From positions 1 through 64,000 of the forward strand of contig NZ_VZRB01000018.1 of the NCBI RefSeq assembly GCF_008806595.1: 64,000 bases of DNA, given 5' to 3'. The notes under the pieces are model-generated. The model searched no databases. It saw only the letters and a list, made by a program, of their open reading frames with translations, and was not told where the DNA came from. The stretch comes from Streptomyces luteolifulvus (lineage in GTDB: Bacteria; Actinomycetota; Actinomycetes; Streptomycetales; Streptomycetaceae). A program made the translations under genes and the position numbers. Positions 54,284 through 61,995 of the stretch are shown here, in pieces (positions within the stretch are counted from its first letter, which is position 1; every line of letters starts with the position of its first letter).

Positions 54284-54857
54284 GCGGCTCACGCCCCAGC
54301 CAGGCCGCCAACTCCGCGTAGGCGCCGGCCCCTTCGGAGGCCGGCCGGGCGGAGTCGAAGGGGGTGTACTCGTCGCGTTCCGCGTCGGGCAGGGCGTGCC
54401 GGGCGGCGGCGAGCGAGAACTCGGCCAGTTCCGGGTCCAGTTCGAGCGGGCGGCCGAGGGCCTCGGAGAGGTCCCAGGTGTGCGCCACGATCTCCATGAC
54501 GTACGCGGACAGGGCGTTGCGTCCGGACACCTCGCCCCAGGGCACATGCACCGTCGTCGCCATCCGGTCGTCGCCCTCCCAGGCCGCCAGAGCCCTCGCC
54601 CTGACCTCGTCGTAGGCCGCCGTCCAGCTGTCGTCCCCGACCTCGCCGGCGAACGGCCGTACCGCGAGCCCGTCTCCGCCCTCGCCGATCACCGCGATAC
54701 GACGGGTGCCGCCGACGATGTGCGAGAGCAGGGTGCGCACGTCGAACTCCGTGCAGGGCGTGGGTCCGGCGAGCTGCTCGGGACGCACCGTCTTGATGAC
54801 CGTGGCCGCCTGCTCGGTGGCACGGGCGTAGAGGGGGCGGGGGTCGATGGGGTTCAT
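54273..54857 (-). CDS. TIGR03086/DinB-like metal-binding protein
   Basis: This 194-residue protein belongs to the mycothiol-dependent maleylpyruvate isomerase-like/DinB superfamily. PTPCTEFDVRTLLSHIVGG (about 50-68) and the metal-binding-type histidines (His in LLSHIVG and EIVAHTWDL) are visible. Such proteins are thiol-dependent enzymes or unknown metal proteins. ATG at 54857 follows GAGAGG. It is divergent from a WYL regulator with a palindrome between, so it is very likely that regulator's target. Confidence 0.83.
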   Translation of the reverse strand: MNPIDPRPLYARATEQAATVIKTVRPEQLAGPTPCTEFDVRTLLSHIVGGTRRIAVIGEGGDGLAVRPFAGEVGDDSWTAAYDEVRARALAAWEGDDRMATTVHVPWGEVSGRNALSAYVMEIVAHTWDLSEALGRPLELDPELAEFSLAAARHALPDAERDEYTPFDSARPASEGAGAYAELAAWLGREPLTA

Positions 54858-54903
54858 GGATCTGCCTCTCCGTGGTCCGGTACGCAGAGGCTCGCCGCAT
54901 AAC

Positions 54904-54920
54904 CTGACAGATTCCGTCAG
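54904..54920. promoter_or_regulatory. Palindromic operator candidate between the DinB-like and WYL regulator genes
   Basis: CTGACAGATTCCGTCAG is an inverted repeat: CTGAC/GTCAG arms around a 7-bp centre, and TGACAGATTCCGTCA is symmetric but for one base. It sits 39 bp before the regulator start and 47 bp before the divergent start. Self and target control by the WYL protein is likely. Confidence 0.7.
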
Positions 54921-54958
54921 CATTTGCTCCGGACTCCGGCGGGCGGGATTCTGAGGGC

Positions 54959-55939
54959 GTGAAGTCCGACCGCCTCCTGTCGATCCTGCTGCTCCTGCAG
55001 ACCCGCGGCCGCGTCCCCGCACGCGAACTCGCCGACCGGCTGGAGGTGTCGGTCCGCACCATCTACCGCGACATCGAGGCCCTGTCGGCCTCCGGCGTCC
55101 CGGTCTACGCCGAACGCGGGCGGCACGGCGGCATCGAACTGCTCGCCGGATTCCGTACGGACGTCACGGGACTGACCGCCGACGAGTCCCGCGCGCTGTT
55201 CATCCTGGCCGCACAGGGCGCCCACGCCGCGCTCGGCCTGGACGCCGCACTCGGCTCGGCACTGCGCAAGGTGATGGCGGCGCTGCCCGCCCCGCACCGG
55301 CCCGCCGCCGAGCTGACCTCCCGCCGCGTCCTCGTCGACGCCACCCGCTGGAAGGGCGGACCGCGCAGGGTCGTCGACCTGGACGTGCTCCAGGACGCGG
55401 TCTTCGCCGACCGCCGGCTCCGGCTGCGCTACCGCCACAGCGGGGCGCCCGAGGCGCGGACGTACACCGTCGACCCGTACGGCCTCGTCTCCAAGGCGGG
55501 CATCTGGTACCTGGTCGCCGACCGGCGGGAGAAGCCGCAGCTCTTCCGCGCCGACCGGGTGAAGTCGGCGACCGTCCTGGACGAACCGGTCGAGCGGCGG
55601 CCGAGCGTGGAACTCACCGACGTCTGGGAGGTGTTGCGCCGCCAGGTGGAGGAGCGCCCCGGCGGCCTCGATGTCACCGTCCGCGTCCGCCGCGACCGCC
55701 TCGACATGTTCCTGCGCGTGCTCGCCTCCGCGCTGAGCGATCTTCCCGACGACGACGGCGAGAGCGAGTGGGTGAGCGCCCGGCTGTCGTACGGCGTCGT
55801 CCGCGAGACCCGCCAACTGCTGCCGTTCGCCGACGCGGTGGAGGTGCTCTCCCCGCCGCAGGTGCGCGAGGAACTGCGTGCGGCGGCGGCCTCCGTCACG
55901 GCCTTGTACCAGGGAGCAGACTCTGGGCCGGAGGAATAA
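54959..55939 (+). CDS. WYL-domain transcriptional regulator (HTH_11)
   Basis: This 326-residue regulator has an N-terminal winged helix (about 5-60, with ARELADRLEVSVRTIYRDIEAL), a middle linker, a WYL domain (about 140-205, with WYLVADRREKPQLFRADRV) and a C-terminal WCX extension. WYL proteins sense nucleotides or other small ligands. GTG at 54959 follows GAGGGC closely. The gene is divergent from the DinB-like gene; the shared gap carries the palindrome described separately. Convergent to the TetR gene downstream. Confidence 0.92.
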   Translation: MKSDRLLSILLLLQTRGRVPARELADRLEVSVRTIYRDIEALSASGVPVYAERGRHGGIELLAGFRTDVTGLTADESRALFILAAQGAHAALGLDAALGSALRKVMAALPAPHRPAAELTSRRVLVDATRWKGGPRRVVDLDVLQDAVFADRRLRLRYRHSGAPEARTYTVDPYGLVSKAGIWYLVADRREKPQLFRADRVKSATVLDEPVERRPSVELTDVWEVLRRQVEERPGGLDVTVRVRRDRLDMFLRVLASALSDLPDDDGESEWVSARLSYGVVRETRQLLPFADAVEVLSPPQVREELRAAAASVTALYQGADSGPEE

Positions 55940-55970
55940 CACCTGGTCAGACCGTTGTCTTGGGTCGCGT

Positions 55971-56084
55971 TTGGCCCTGGTGGCCTGCGGCTCGGGCGAC
56001 TCGTCGTCCTCGGACCGCGGAAACTCCGGGCAGCCCGGCGACGCCCCGAGCCGGCAGGCGACGGCATCGGCCGGGAAGAGCTGA
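55971..56084 (+). pseudogene. Remnant of a small lipoprotein gene
   Basis: A short frame encodes LALVACGSGDSSSSD followed by a Ser/Gly/Gln-rich stretch of about 25 residues and a stop. The lipobox-like LVAC and the hydrophilic tail are typical of small secreted lipoproteins, but no signal-peptide start precedes it: the in-frame codons upstream are not hydrophobic, and no ribosome binding site is present. It is most likely the 3' part of a decayed gene. Confidence 0.3.
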
Positions 56085-56100
56085 TTTCGGACAACGTACG

Positions 56101-56139
56101 ACAGGGGCGGCAGCCCCGCTGAACGGGGGCCGTCCCTGT
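56101..56139. terminator. Hairpin between convergent WYL and TetR genes
   Basis: ACAGGGGCGGCAGCCCCG and ACGGGGGCCGTCCCTGT form an imperfect stem of about 15 bp, 20 nt after the TetR stop. It can serve transcripts from both sides. Confidence 0.7.
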
Positions 56140-56159
56140 GCGTCGCCGGGTGTCCGGGC

Positions 56160-56786
56160 TCAGTCCAGCCAGTGCCGGCGGCCGACGCTGATCAGCCGCA
56201 ACTGGCGGGCGGCGACCTGGGTGACGCGCTCCCGCTGCTCCTGTGGAGCCTCCAGCGCCTCCAGGAACAGCGAGGCCGTGATCAGCATCTGGTCGACATA
56301 CAGATGGGCGAGCATGAGGAGGTCGTCGTCGTTCCAGCCCACGGACTCGGGGTCCTTGGCCAGCTCCGTCTTCACCTCCTCGGCGAACCGGGCGAGCTGG
56401 GCCTGGATGGCCTCGCGCACCGGCTGGACCCCGCCGTGCCGTTCGCGGGCGATGAAACGGACGTGAGCGGGGTACGCGTCCACATGGCGGGCGATCAACT
56501 CGATGGCGCGCGCGATGCGTTCACCGCTGTCGCCCGCCGTGGACACCGTCGTCCGGATCATGGGGTGCAGGCTGCCCAGCGCCTCCTCGACCAGGGCCAC
56601 GCCGAGGTCGGCGGTGGAGCGGAAGTGCCGGTAGAAGGCCGTCGGGGCGACGCCGACGGCGCGCGTGACCTCGCGCAGGCCCAGGCTGCTCAGGCTCTGC
56701 TCCTCCAGCAGCGTCAACGCGGCGTCCAGGAGCGCCTGCCGGGTCTTCTGCTTCTGGGCCTGCCGGATGCCGAGGGTGTGACTCAT
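56160..56786 (-). CDS. TetR family transcriptional regulator
   Basis: This 208-residue repressor has an N-terminal TetR helix-turn-helix (about 13-60, with QALLDAALTLLEEQ and REVTRAVGVAPTAFYRHF) and an all-helical ligand domain. The architecture, with FYRHF and LGVALVEEAL, resembles FadR/FabR-like regulators of lipid genes; the ligand is unknown. ATG at 56786 lies opposite two small membrane protein genes. Repeats in the shared gap fit a TetR operator, so it probably controls both itself and them. Confidence 0.9.
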   Translation of the reverse strand: MSHTLGIRQAQKQKTRQALLDAALTLLEEQSLSSLGLREVTRAVGVAPTAFYRHFRSTADLGVALVEEALGSLHPMIRTTVSTAGDSGERIARAIELIARHVDAYPAHVRFIARERHGGVQPVREAIQAQLARFAEEVKTELAKDPESVGWNDDDLLMLAHLYVDQMLITASLFLEALEAPQEQRERVTQVAARQLRLISVGRRHWLD

Positions 56787-56797
56787 ACCATGCAGTT

Positions 56798-56880
56798 AAC
56801 AACTGTTCTCTGGAATTTGAAAGCCATCGGACGCGCTAGTCTGGGTAGTCAGTGAACAAGTGTTACTACAACCGTTCACT
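56798..56880. promoter_or_regulatory. Operator-like repeats between TetR and the small membrane protein genes
   Basis: AACAACTGTT (56798-56807) and AACAAGTGTT (56855-56864) are two copies of a symmetric AACA-N2-TGTT motif. AGTGAAC (56851-56857) and GTTCACT (56874-56880) add a perfect inverted pair overlapping the second copy. These are good candidates for TetR binding sites controlling both directions. Confidence 0.65.
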
Positions 56881-56908
56881 GAAATGTAACCGGAGGGGGA
56901 TTCCACTC

Positions 56909-57076
56909 ATGCTGTTCCTGGTCGCCGCACTCCTGCTGCTCGGCGTGGTGCTGGGCACCGTGGCCCATGCACCGCTCACCTTCACCGTCGTCGCGGCCGC
57001 CGTCATCGCCGCCTGGCTCGGCATCTTCGCGCTCCGCGAGCGCCACGGCCGCCGTCACCACACGTCCATCCACTGA
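56909..57076 (+). CDS. Small membrane protein (55 residues)
   Basis: A 55-residue protein with two hydrophobic helices (about 2-18 and 22-41) and a basic tail RERHGRRHH. ATG at 56909 follows GGAGGGGG at about 8-11 nt. No known family is evident to me. It is the first gene of a pair divergent from TetR, and it may be a stress-inducible membrane peptide. Confidence 0.75.
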   Translation: MLFLVAALLLLGVVLGTVAHAPLTFTVVAAAVIAAWLGIFALRERHGRRHHTSIH

Positions 57077-57095
57077 CCGTCGGGAGCTGACCGTC

Positions 57096-57362
57096 ATGCA
57101 ACTCACCGCACCGGCCACGAGCCGCACCGGTACCCGCGACGCCGACGGCATGGCCGTCGCGTCCTTCATCCTCGGCCTTCTCGGCCTCCTCGTGCTCAAT
57201 CTCTTCCTCGGCCCGATCGCCATCGTCCTTGCGAGCGTGGCGCTGTGGCGCGGCACGGCCCGCCGTGGACGCGCCTACCTCGGTCTCGGACTCGGCGTCG
57301 CGGACCTGGTGGTCCTGCTGGCCTTCATGCAGGCGGACAGCACGGTCTCGTGGAGTTTCTGA
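57096..57362 (+). CDS. DUF4190 family small membrane protein
   Basis: An 88-residue protein with two transmembrane helices and the DUF4190 pattern AVASFILGLLGLLVLNLFLGPIAIVLASVALWRG. Function unknown. ATG at 57096 follows GGGAG. It lies 19 nt after the preceding small gene, so the two are probably co-transcribed under the TetR regulator. Confidence 0.82.
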   Translation: MQLTAPATSRTGTRDADGMAVASFILGLLGLLVLNLFLGPIAIVLASVALWRGTARRGRAYLGLGLGVADLVVLLAFMQADSTVSWSF

Positions 57363-57458
57363 AGTCGCGGCCGACTCTCTGAGCCGCGCTCGGGGCCCCG
57401 AGGACGACGGGGCGCTCTCCCGGCCGACCTGTCACTGAGGCCGCCAACCCGGTCCCCG

Positions 57459-57464
57459 TAGAAT
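57459..57464 (+). promoter_or_regulatory. -10 element of the cysteine desulfurase gene
   Basis: TAGAAT ends 9 nt before the ATG. No Shine-Dalgarno sequence precedes the start, so the transcript probably has a very short leader. A matching -35 element is not clear. Confidence 0.55.
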
Positions 57465-57473
57465 CGGGTCACC

Positions 57474-58643
57474 ATGGCATACCTCGACCACGCCGCGACC
57501 ACCCCGATGCTGCCCGAGGCAGTCGAGGCGCTCACGGCGCACCTGAGCACCACCGGCAACGCGTCCTCGCTCCACGCATCCGGCCGGCTGGCCCGCCGTA
57601 CGGTCGAGGAGGCTCGCGAAACCCTCGCGGAGGCGCTCGGCGCCCGTCCCAGCGAGGTCGTCTTCACCTCCGGCGGCACCGAGGCCGACAACCTGGCCGT
57701 CAAGGGCCTTTACTGGTCCCGCCGCGACGCCGATCCCGCCCGCACCCGGGTGCTGGCCAGCCCCGTCGAGCACCATGCCGTGCTGGATGCCGTGCACTGG
57801 CTCGGCGAACACGAGGGCGCCACCATCGAGTACCTCCCGGTCGACGCGTACGGCCGTGTCCACCCCGAGGCGTTGCGCGAGGCCATCGCCCGCAACCCCG
57901 ACGATGTGGCCCTGGCGACCGTCATGTGGGCGAACAACGAGATCGGCACGGTCATGCCGGTCCGTGAACTCGCCGAAGTGACAGGGGAGTTCGACATCCC
58001 GCTGCATGCCGACGCCGTACAGGCCTTCGGCCAGGTCCCCGTCGACTTCGCCGGCTCCGGCCTCGCCGCGATCACGGTGTCGGGTCACAAGATCGGCGGC
58101 CCGTACGGCATCGGTGCGCTGATCCTCGGCCGGGAGCACACCCCCGTACCCGTTCTGCACGGCGGCGGCCAGGAGCGTCATGTCCGCTCCGGCACCCTCG
58201 ACGTCCCCGCGGTCGCCTCGTTCGCGGTCGCGGGCCGGCTGGCCGCGGAGCAGCGCGAGTGGTTCGCGCGGGAGATCGGCGCCCTGCGCGACAGCCTCGT
58301 CGAGGCGGTCCGTACGGCGGTCCCCGACGCGATCCTCGGCGGCGACCCGTCGCCCGAAGGCCGCCTCCCGGCCAACGCCCACTTCACGTTCCCCGGCTGC
58401 GAGGGTGACTCCCTCCTGCTGCTGCTCGACGCGCAGGGCATCGAGTGCTCCACCGGCTCCGCCTGCACGGCGGGCGTTGCCCAGCCGAGCCACGTCCTGC
58501 TCGCCACCGGCACCGACCCCGACCTGGCCCGCGGCACGCTCCGCTTCTCCTTCGGCCACACCTCCACGGAGGCGGACGTCGAGGCGGTGGCCAAGTCGAT
58601 CGGCCCGGCGGTGGAACGAGCGAGGGCTGCGGGCCTGACGTAG
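57474..58643 (+). CDS. Cysteine desulfurase (NifS/IscS group)
   Basis: This 389-residue PLP enzyme takes sulfur from cysteine and hands it to acceptors, here most likely MnmA and Fe-S cluster assembly. PLP lysine Lys206 in SGHKIGGP and the persulfide cysteine Cys331 in GSACTAG are present, along with YLDHAATTP at the start and VEHHAVL. The short loop around the active cysteine fits group I. ATG at 57474 (MAYLDHAATT). Its position upstream of mnmA is conserved in actinobacteria and suggests supply of sulfur for tRNA thiolation. Confidence 0.96.
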   Translation: MAYLDHAATTPMLPEAVEALTAHLSTTGNASSLHASGRLARRTVEEARETLAEALGARPSEVVFTSGGTEADNLAVKGLYWSRRDADPARTRVLASPVEHHAVLDAVHWLGEHEGATIEYLPVDAYGRVHPEALREAIARNPDDVALATVMWANNEIGTVMPVRELAEVTGEFDIPLHADAVQAFGQVPVDFAGSGLAAITVSGHKIGGPYGIGALILGREHTPVPVLHGGGQERHVRSGTLDVPAVASFAVAGRLAAEQREWFAREIGALRDSLVEAVRTAVPDAILGGDPSPEGRLPANAHFTFPGCEGDSLLLLLDAQGIECSTGSACTAGVAQPSHVLLATGTDPDLARGTLRFSFGHTSTEADVEAVAKSIGPAVERARAAGLT

Positions 58644-58705
58644 GGCGAGGGCCGCTCCCGGTACCAACATGCAGCGCTCGTGATGCGCGTCATGCCTGCC
58701 GCCCG

Positions 58706-59365
58706 CTATGCGGCCGCAGTCCGGGTCGCCCGCACCAGCTTCAGATACCGGTTCCAGTCCCAGTGCTCCCCGGGGTCGGTGTGGTCCGTCCCCGGGACCT
58801 CGACATGGCCGATGAGGTGCTCCCGGTCGACGGGTATGCCGTACCGCCGGCAGATCTCGGCCGTCAGACGGGCCGAGGCGGTGTACATCGCGTCCGTGAA
58901 GTCCTCCGGGCGGTCGACGAAGCCCTCGTGCTCGATGCCGATGCTGCGTTCGTTGTAGTCCCGGTTGCCCGCGTGGAACGCCACGTCCAGCTCGCGGATC
59001 ATCTGGGTGACGCGCCCGTCCTTGCGGACGATGTAGTGGGCCGCGGCCCGGTGGTCCGGATCCTGGAAGACCTTGACCGCGCTCGCGTAACTGCCCTGGG
59101 TGACATGGATGACCACCCGGTCTATCGAGTAGTCGTCCGGCCGGTCCGCCCACCGGAAGTTCGCCGAGGAGGCCGCCAGCCAGCGCGCGCCCCGGAAGTC
59201 CACCGCGCCCTCGACCCGTGACTTCTCCACGCCCGGCAGCCGCCACCACAGGTGTGCCAGCTCCTCGCGCGCGAGCACGGCCGTGCCCACCGCGGCCGCG
59301 GCCCCGCCGACGAGCAGGGCGCGCCGCCCGATCCGCCGGTCGGAGTCGTTCTTCCTCGCCCCCAT
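58706..59365 (-). CDS. N-acetylmuramoyl-L-alanine amidase (amidase_2) with a twin-arginine-like signal
   Basis: This 219-residue exported zinc amidase cleaves the lactyl-L-alanine bond of peptidoglycan. A signal of RRIGRRALLVGG type (about 10-32) carries paired arginines and could direct Tat export. In the amidase_2 domain (about 80-205) His87 in VIHVTQG, His187 in LIGHVEV and Asp197 in DHTDPG are the likely zinc ligands, with Glu145 as a candidate catalytic residue. ATG at 59365 has GGAGGGG upstream. It lies inverted between the sulfur-transfer genes, apparently an insertion in an otherwise conserved pair. Confidence 0.9.
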   Translation of the reverse strand: MGARKNDSDRRIGRRALLVGGAAAAVGTAVLAREELAHLWWRLPGVEKSRVEGAVDFRGARWLAASSANFRWADRPDDYSIDRVVIHVTQGSYASAVKVFQDPDHRAAAHYIVRKDGRVTQMIRELDVAFHAGNRDYNERSIGIEHEGFVDRPEDFTDAMYTASARLTAEICRRYGIPVDREHLIGHVEVPGTDHTDPGEHWDWNRYLKLVRATRTAAA

Positions 59366-59471
59366 GTCCGCACCCCTCCTCGCCCCGTGTGCGCGCTCTT
59401 CTCCGCCCCTCGAGATCGACAACGGATAGTCGTGGGATGCGGTTCCCGCGCCCCCGTACTCTTGAAGGGTT

Positions 59472-60602
59472 ATGACTGACACCTCGCAGCGCTCCCGTCC
59501 TCTCCGTGTCCTCGCCGCCATGTCCGGCGGGGTGGACTCCGCCGTCGCCGCAGCCCGCGCGGCGGAGGCCGGCCACGACGTCACCGGCGTCCACCTCGCG
59601 CTCTCCGCGAACCCGCAGTCGTTCCGCACGGGCGCGCGTGGCTGCTGCACCATCGAGGACTCGCGCGACGCCCGCCGGGCGGCGGACGTGATCGGCATCC
59701 CGTTCTATGTGTGGGACCTCGCCGACCGCTTCCGCGAGGACGTCGTCGAGGACTTCGTCGCCGAGTACGAGGCCGGGCGCACCCCGAACCCGTGCCTGCG
59801 CTGCAACGAGAAGATCAAGTTCGCCGCGCTGCTGGACAAGGCGCTCGCCCTCGGCTTCGACGCGGTGTGCACGGGCCACTACGCCAAGGTGATCGTGAAC
59901 GAGGACGGCAGCCGTGAGCTGCATCGCGCCTCCGACATGGCGAAGGACCAGTCGTACGTCCTCGGCGTGCTGGACGAGCAGCAGCTCGCGCACGCCCTGT
60001 TCCCGCTGGGCGACACGGTGACGACCAAGGACGAGATCCGCGCGGAGGCCGAGCGGCGCGGCCTCGCGGTCGCCAAGAAGCCCGACTCGCACGACATCTG
60101 CTTCATCGCCGACGGCGACACCCAGGGCTTCCTCGCCTCCCGCCTCGGCAAGGCGGAGGGCGACATCGTCGACGAGTCCGGCACCAGGATCGGCACCCAT
60201 GAGGGCGCGTACGGCTTCACCATCGGCCAGCGCAAAGGGCTGCGCATCGGGACCCCGGCCGCCGACGGCAAGCCGCGCTACGTCCTCGACATCTCACCGG
60301 TGAACAACACCGTGACGGTCGGCCCGGCCGCCGCCCTCGACGTGAGCGCGCTGACGGCGATCAAGCCGCGCTGGTGCGGTGCCGCGCCGACCGGCCCCGC
60401 CACCTACACGGCCCAGCTGCGCGCCCACGGCGGCGAGACCGAGGTCACCGCCGAACCGGTCGACGGCACGTTGGAGGTGTCGTTCACCGAGCCGGTCCGC
60501 GGCGTGGCCCCCGGCCAGGCGATCGTCCTGTACGACGGCACACGGGTGGTCGGCTCGGCAACGATCGCGTCGACCACGCGCGCGACGGCGGGCGTGGCCT
60601 GA
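59472..60602 (+). CDS. mnmA: tRNA-specific 2-thiouridylase
   Basis: MnmA adds sulfur to the wobble uridine of tRNA-Lys, -Glu and -Gln. The 376-residue protein has the PP-loop MSGGVDS (17-23), the nucleophile Cys108 in TPNPCLRCN, and the second active cysteine Cys210 in HDICFI. The C-terminal TRAM-like barrel follows. ATG at 59472 has GAAGGG close upstream and TACTCT about 10 nt before it. It works with the cysteine desulfurase upstream. The last part of the gene has decayed copies downstream. Confidence 0.97.
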   Translation: MTDTSQRSRPLRVLAAMSGGVDSAVAAARAAEAGHDVTGVHLALSANPQSFRTGARGCCTIEDSRDARRAADVIGIPFYVWDLADRFREDVVEDFVAEYEAGRTPNPCLRCNEKIKFAALLDKALALGFDAVCTGHYAKVIVNEDGSRELHRASDMAKDQSYVLGVLDEQQLAHALFPLGDTVTTKDEIRAEAERRGLAVAKKPDSHDICFIADGDTQGFLASRLGKAEGDIVDESGTRIGTHEGAYGFTIGQRKGLRIGTPAADGKPRYVLDISPVNNTVTVGPAAALDVSALTAIKPRWCGAAPTGPATYTAQLRAHGGETEVTAEPVDGTLEVSFTEPVRGVAPGQAIVLYDGTRVVGSATIASTTRATAGVA

Positions 60603-60654
60603 GCCTCGCACGCCGGGCAAGCACTCGGCCGGGCACGGGTGTTGAGCGGGGTCC

Positions 60655-60812
60655 GGGGTGTGGTTGCCGGCCCGGCTGATGGTGGTGTGCGACGGCACGT
60701 GCGTGGTCGGGGGTGGATGCCGGCGAGGCGATTGCACGGGCGTGGCCGGTTCGGCGGCCTTTGTGTCGACTCACCCGCGCGACGGTGGGGTTGCCTGAGC
60801 CTCGCGCGTCAG
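60655..60812 (+). repeat. Decayed partial duplications of the mnmA 3' end
   Basis: Two stretches after the mnmA stop resemble its last ~100 bp. The first, around 60687-60709, matches the mnmA stretch near 60530-60552 (offset 157, sharing GACGGCAC and GTGGTCGG). The second, about 60711-60812, matches about 60505-60612 (offset 196), sharing GTCGAC, CGCGCGACGG and GCCTGAGCCTCGC, which spans the stop. They are full of mismatches and small gaps, so they are an old tandem duplication that is not translated. Confidence 0.75.
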
Positions 60813-61588
60813 GTGGTGAAGAACTCCGCCAGTACGGGTGCGAGGGCGCTCGGGTCCACCATGTGGGTCTGGCCGTCCAAGGCGCGGTACGTGCCCGTCG
60901 GTGCTGCCTGGGCAACTGCCTTCGTCGCCTCCCGCAGCCAGCGCGGGCTCAGGCCGCCCGCGACCGCCAGGACGGGCACCGTGATCGAGCCCAGCCGGTC
61001 GCGGGGCACCAGACCGTCGCCCATCACCGCGTTGTCGTAGGCCAGGCTCGGTGCGATCGCCTCCATGCCGGCCCACAGGGGCGACTGGCGGGCGCCCGCG
61101 ATCATGTTCTCGGCGAGTCCGGTGAGCCTGAGGAACAGCTCGACCGCGTCCCCGCGCCGGCCCTGCGCCAGCGCCTCGGTCAGGTTCGCGGTGTACTCGG
61201 CGCGCTCCTCGGCCCCGCCCCCGAAGTCGGCGAACGGCGTCTCGTACACGGCGACCTGACGGACCGGCAGCCCGCTCGCCGCCGCCTCGAGCGCCAGCGC
61301 GCCGCCCGACGAGATGCCGTAGAGCGCCGCGTCACCGCCCGCCGCCTCGATGAGCGCCCCGATGTCCTCGACCTCACGGGCCACCGCGTACGGCGCCGTG
61401 TCGCCGCTTTCGCCGCGCCCCCGGCGGTCGTACGCGATGACGCTGAAGCGGTCCACGAGATGCGGGGCCAGGGGGGCCACCGTGGCGCCCGTGGACATCG
61501 CGCCGCTCACGAGGACGACCGTCGGGCCCTGTCCGGTGCGTCGGTACGCGATGGGCGTGCCGTCGCGCGAAATGGTCTGCTTGTCCAT
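60809..61588 (-). CDS. Alpha/beta-hydrolase fold protein
   Basis: This 259-residue soluble hydrolase has an HG-type loop (VSGAMSTGA), Ser93 in GISSGG as nucleophile and a C-terminal His in DGQTHMVDP. YDRRGRGESGDTAPY is typical of the haloperoxidase/esterase-like group. The substrate is unknown. ATG at 61588 has no Shine-Dalgarno sequence, but TAGTCT ends 8 nt before it, so it may be leaderless. The stop lies in the decayed mnmA repeat, which places the duplication edge at this gene's 3' end. Confidence 0.88.
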   Translation of the reverse strand: MDKQTISRDGTPIAYRRTGQGPTVVLVSGAMSTGATVAPLAPHLVDRFSVIAYDRRGRGESGDTAPYAVAREVEDIGALIEAAGGDAALYGISSGGALALEAAASGLPVRQVAVYETPFADFGGGAEERAEYTANLTEALAQGRRGDAVELFLRLTGLAENMIAGARQSPLWAGMEAIAPSLAYDNAVMGDGLVPRDRLGSITVPVLAVAGGLSPRWLREATKAVAQAAPTGTYRALDGQTHMVDPSALAPVLAEFFTT

Positions 61589-61620
61589 GTCTGGGGAGAC
61601 TATCCCGCGCGATTCATCGG

Positions 61621-61944
61621 TCACGACACTTCCACGTCGTAGAAGCAGAGGCGGTCCTTGATCTCGGCGACGTCCGGCTTCGGGTCGAGGTACGCCCACA
61701 CGAGATCCGGTGCGTCCGGCAGGGACCAGTAGGACGCGGTGCCCTTGAACGGGCAGTACGTGTGGGTGTCGGACGGGGTCAGCAGATCGAGGCGTACGTC
61801 CTCGGCGGGCAGGTAGTACCGCACGGGGCAGCCCGTCTCCCTGAGGACCAGGGGCCGGTCGCTCTCCGCCAGTACCCGGTCGTTGTGGACGACCCGTACG
61901 CGCTGCGCGCCCCGCTCGATGGTGATCGTGTGTCCTGTGGCCAT
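61621..61944 (-). CDS. DUF427 family protein
   Basis: A 107-residue protein made of a single DUF427 domain: VRVVHNDRVLAESDRPLVL, PVRYYLPAEDVRLDLL, HTYCPFKGTASYWS and WAYLDPKP are the family's characteristic parts. It is a small beta-rich fold of unknown function. ATG at 61944. It lies 32 nt upstream of the hydrolase gene on the same strand and is divergent from the LOG-family gene. Confidence 0.9.
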   Translation of the reverse strand: MATGHTITIERGAQRVRVVHNDRVLAESDRPLVLRETGCPVRYYLPAEDVRLDLLTPSDTHTYCPFKGTASYWSLPDAPDLVWAYLDPKPDVAEIKDRLCFYDVEVS

Positions 61945-61995
61945 ACCCGCACAAGCGCTCGCGGGCCCCCAGTTCTTCCCGCGTACCGTGACTCC

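Noticed and set aside
54904..54920. Attachment or recombination site
   Set aside because: Only one copy is present, no integrase or tRNA is near, and its place between divergent genes fits an operator better.
60603..60808. A new gene between mnmA and the hydrolase
   Set aside because: No frame has coding character; the stretch is explained as decayed copies of the mnmA end.
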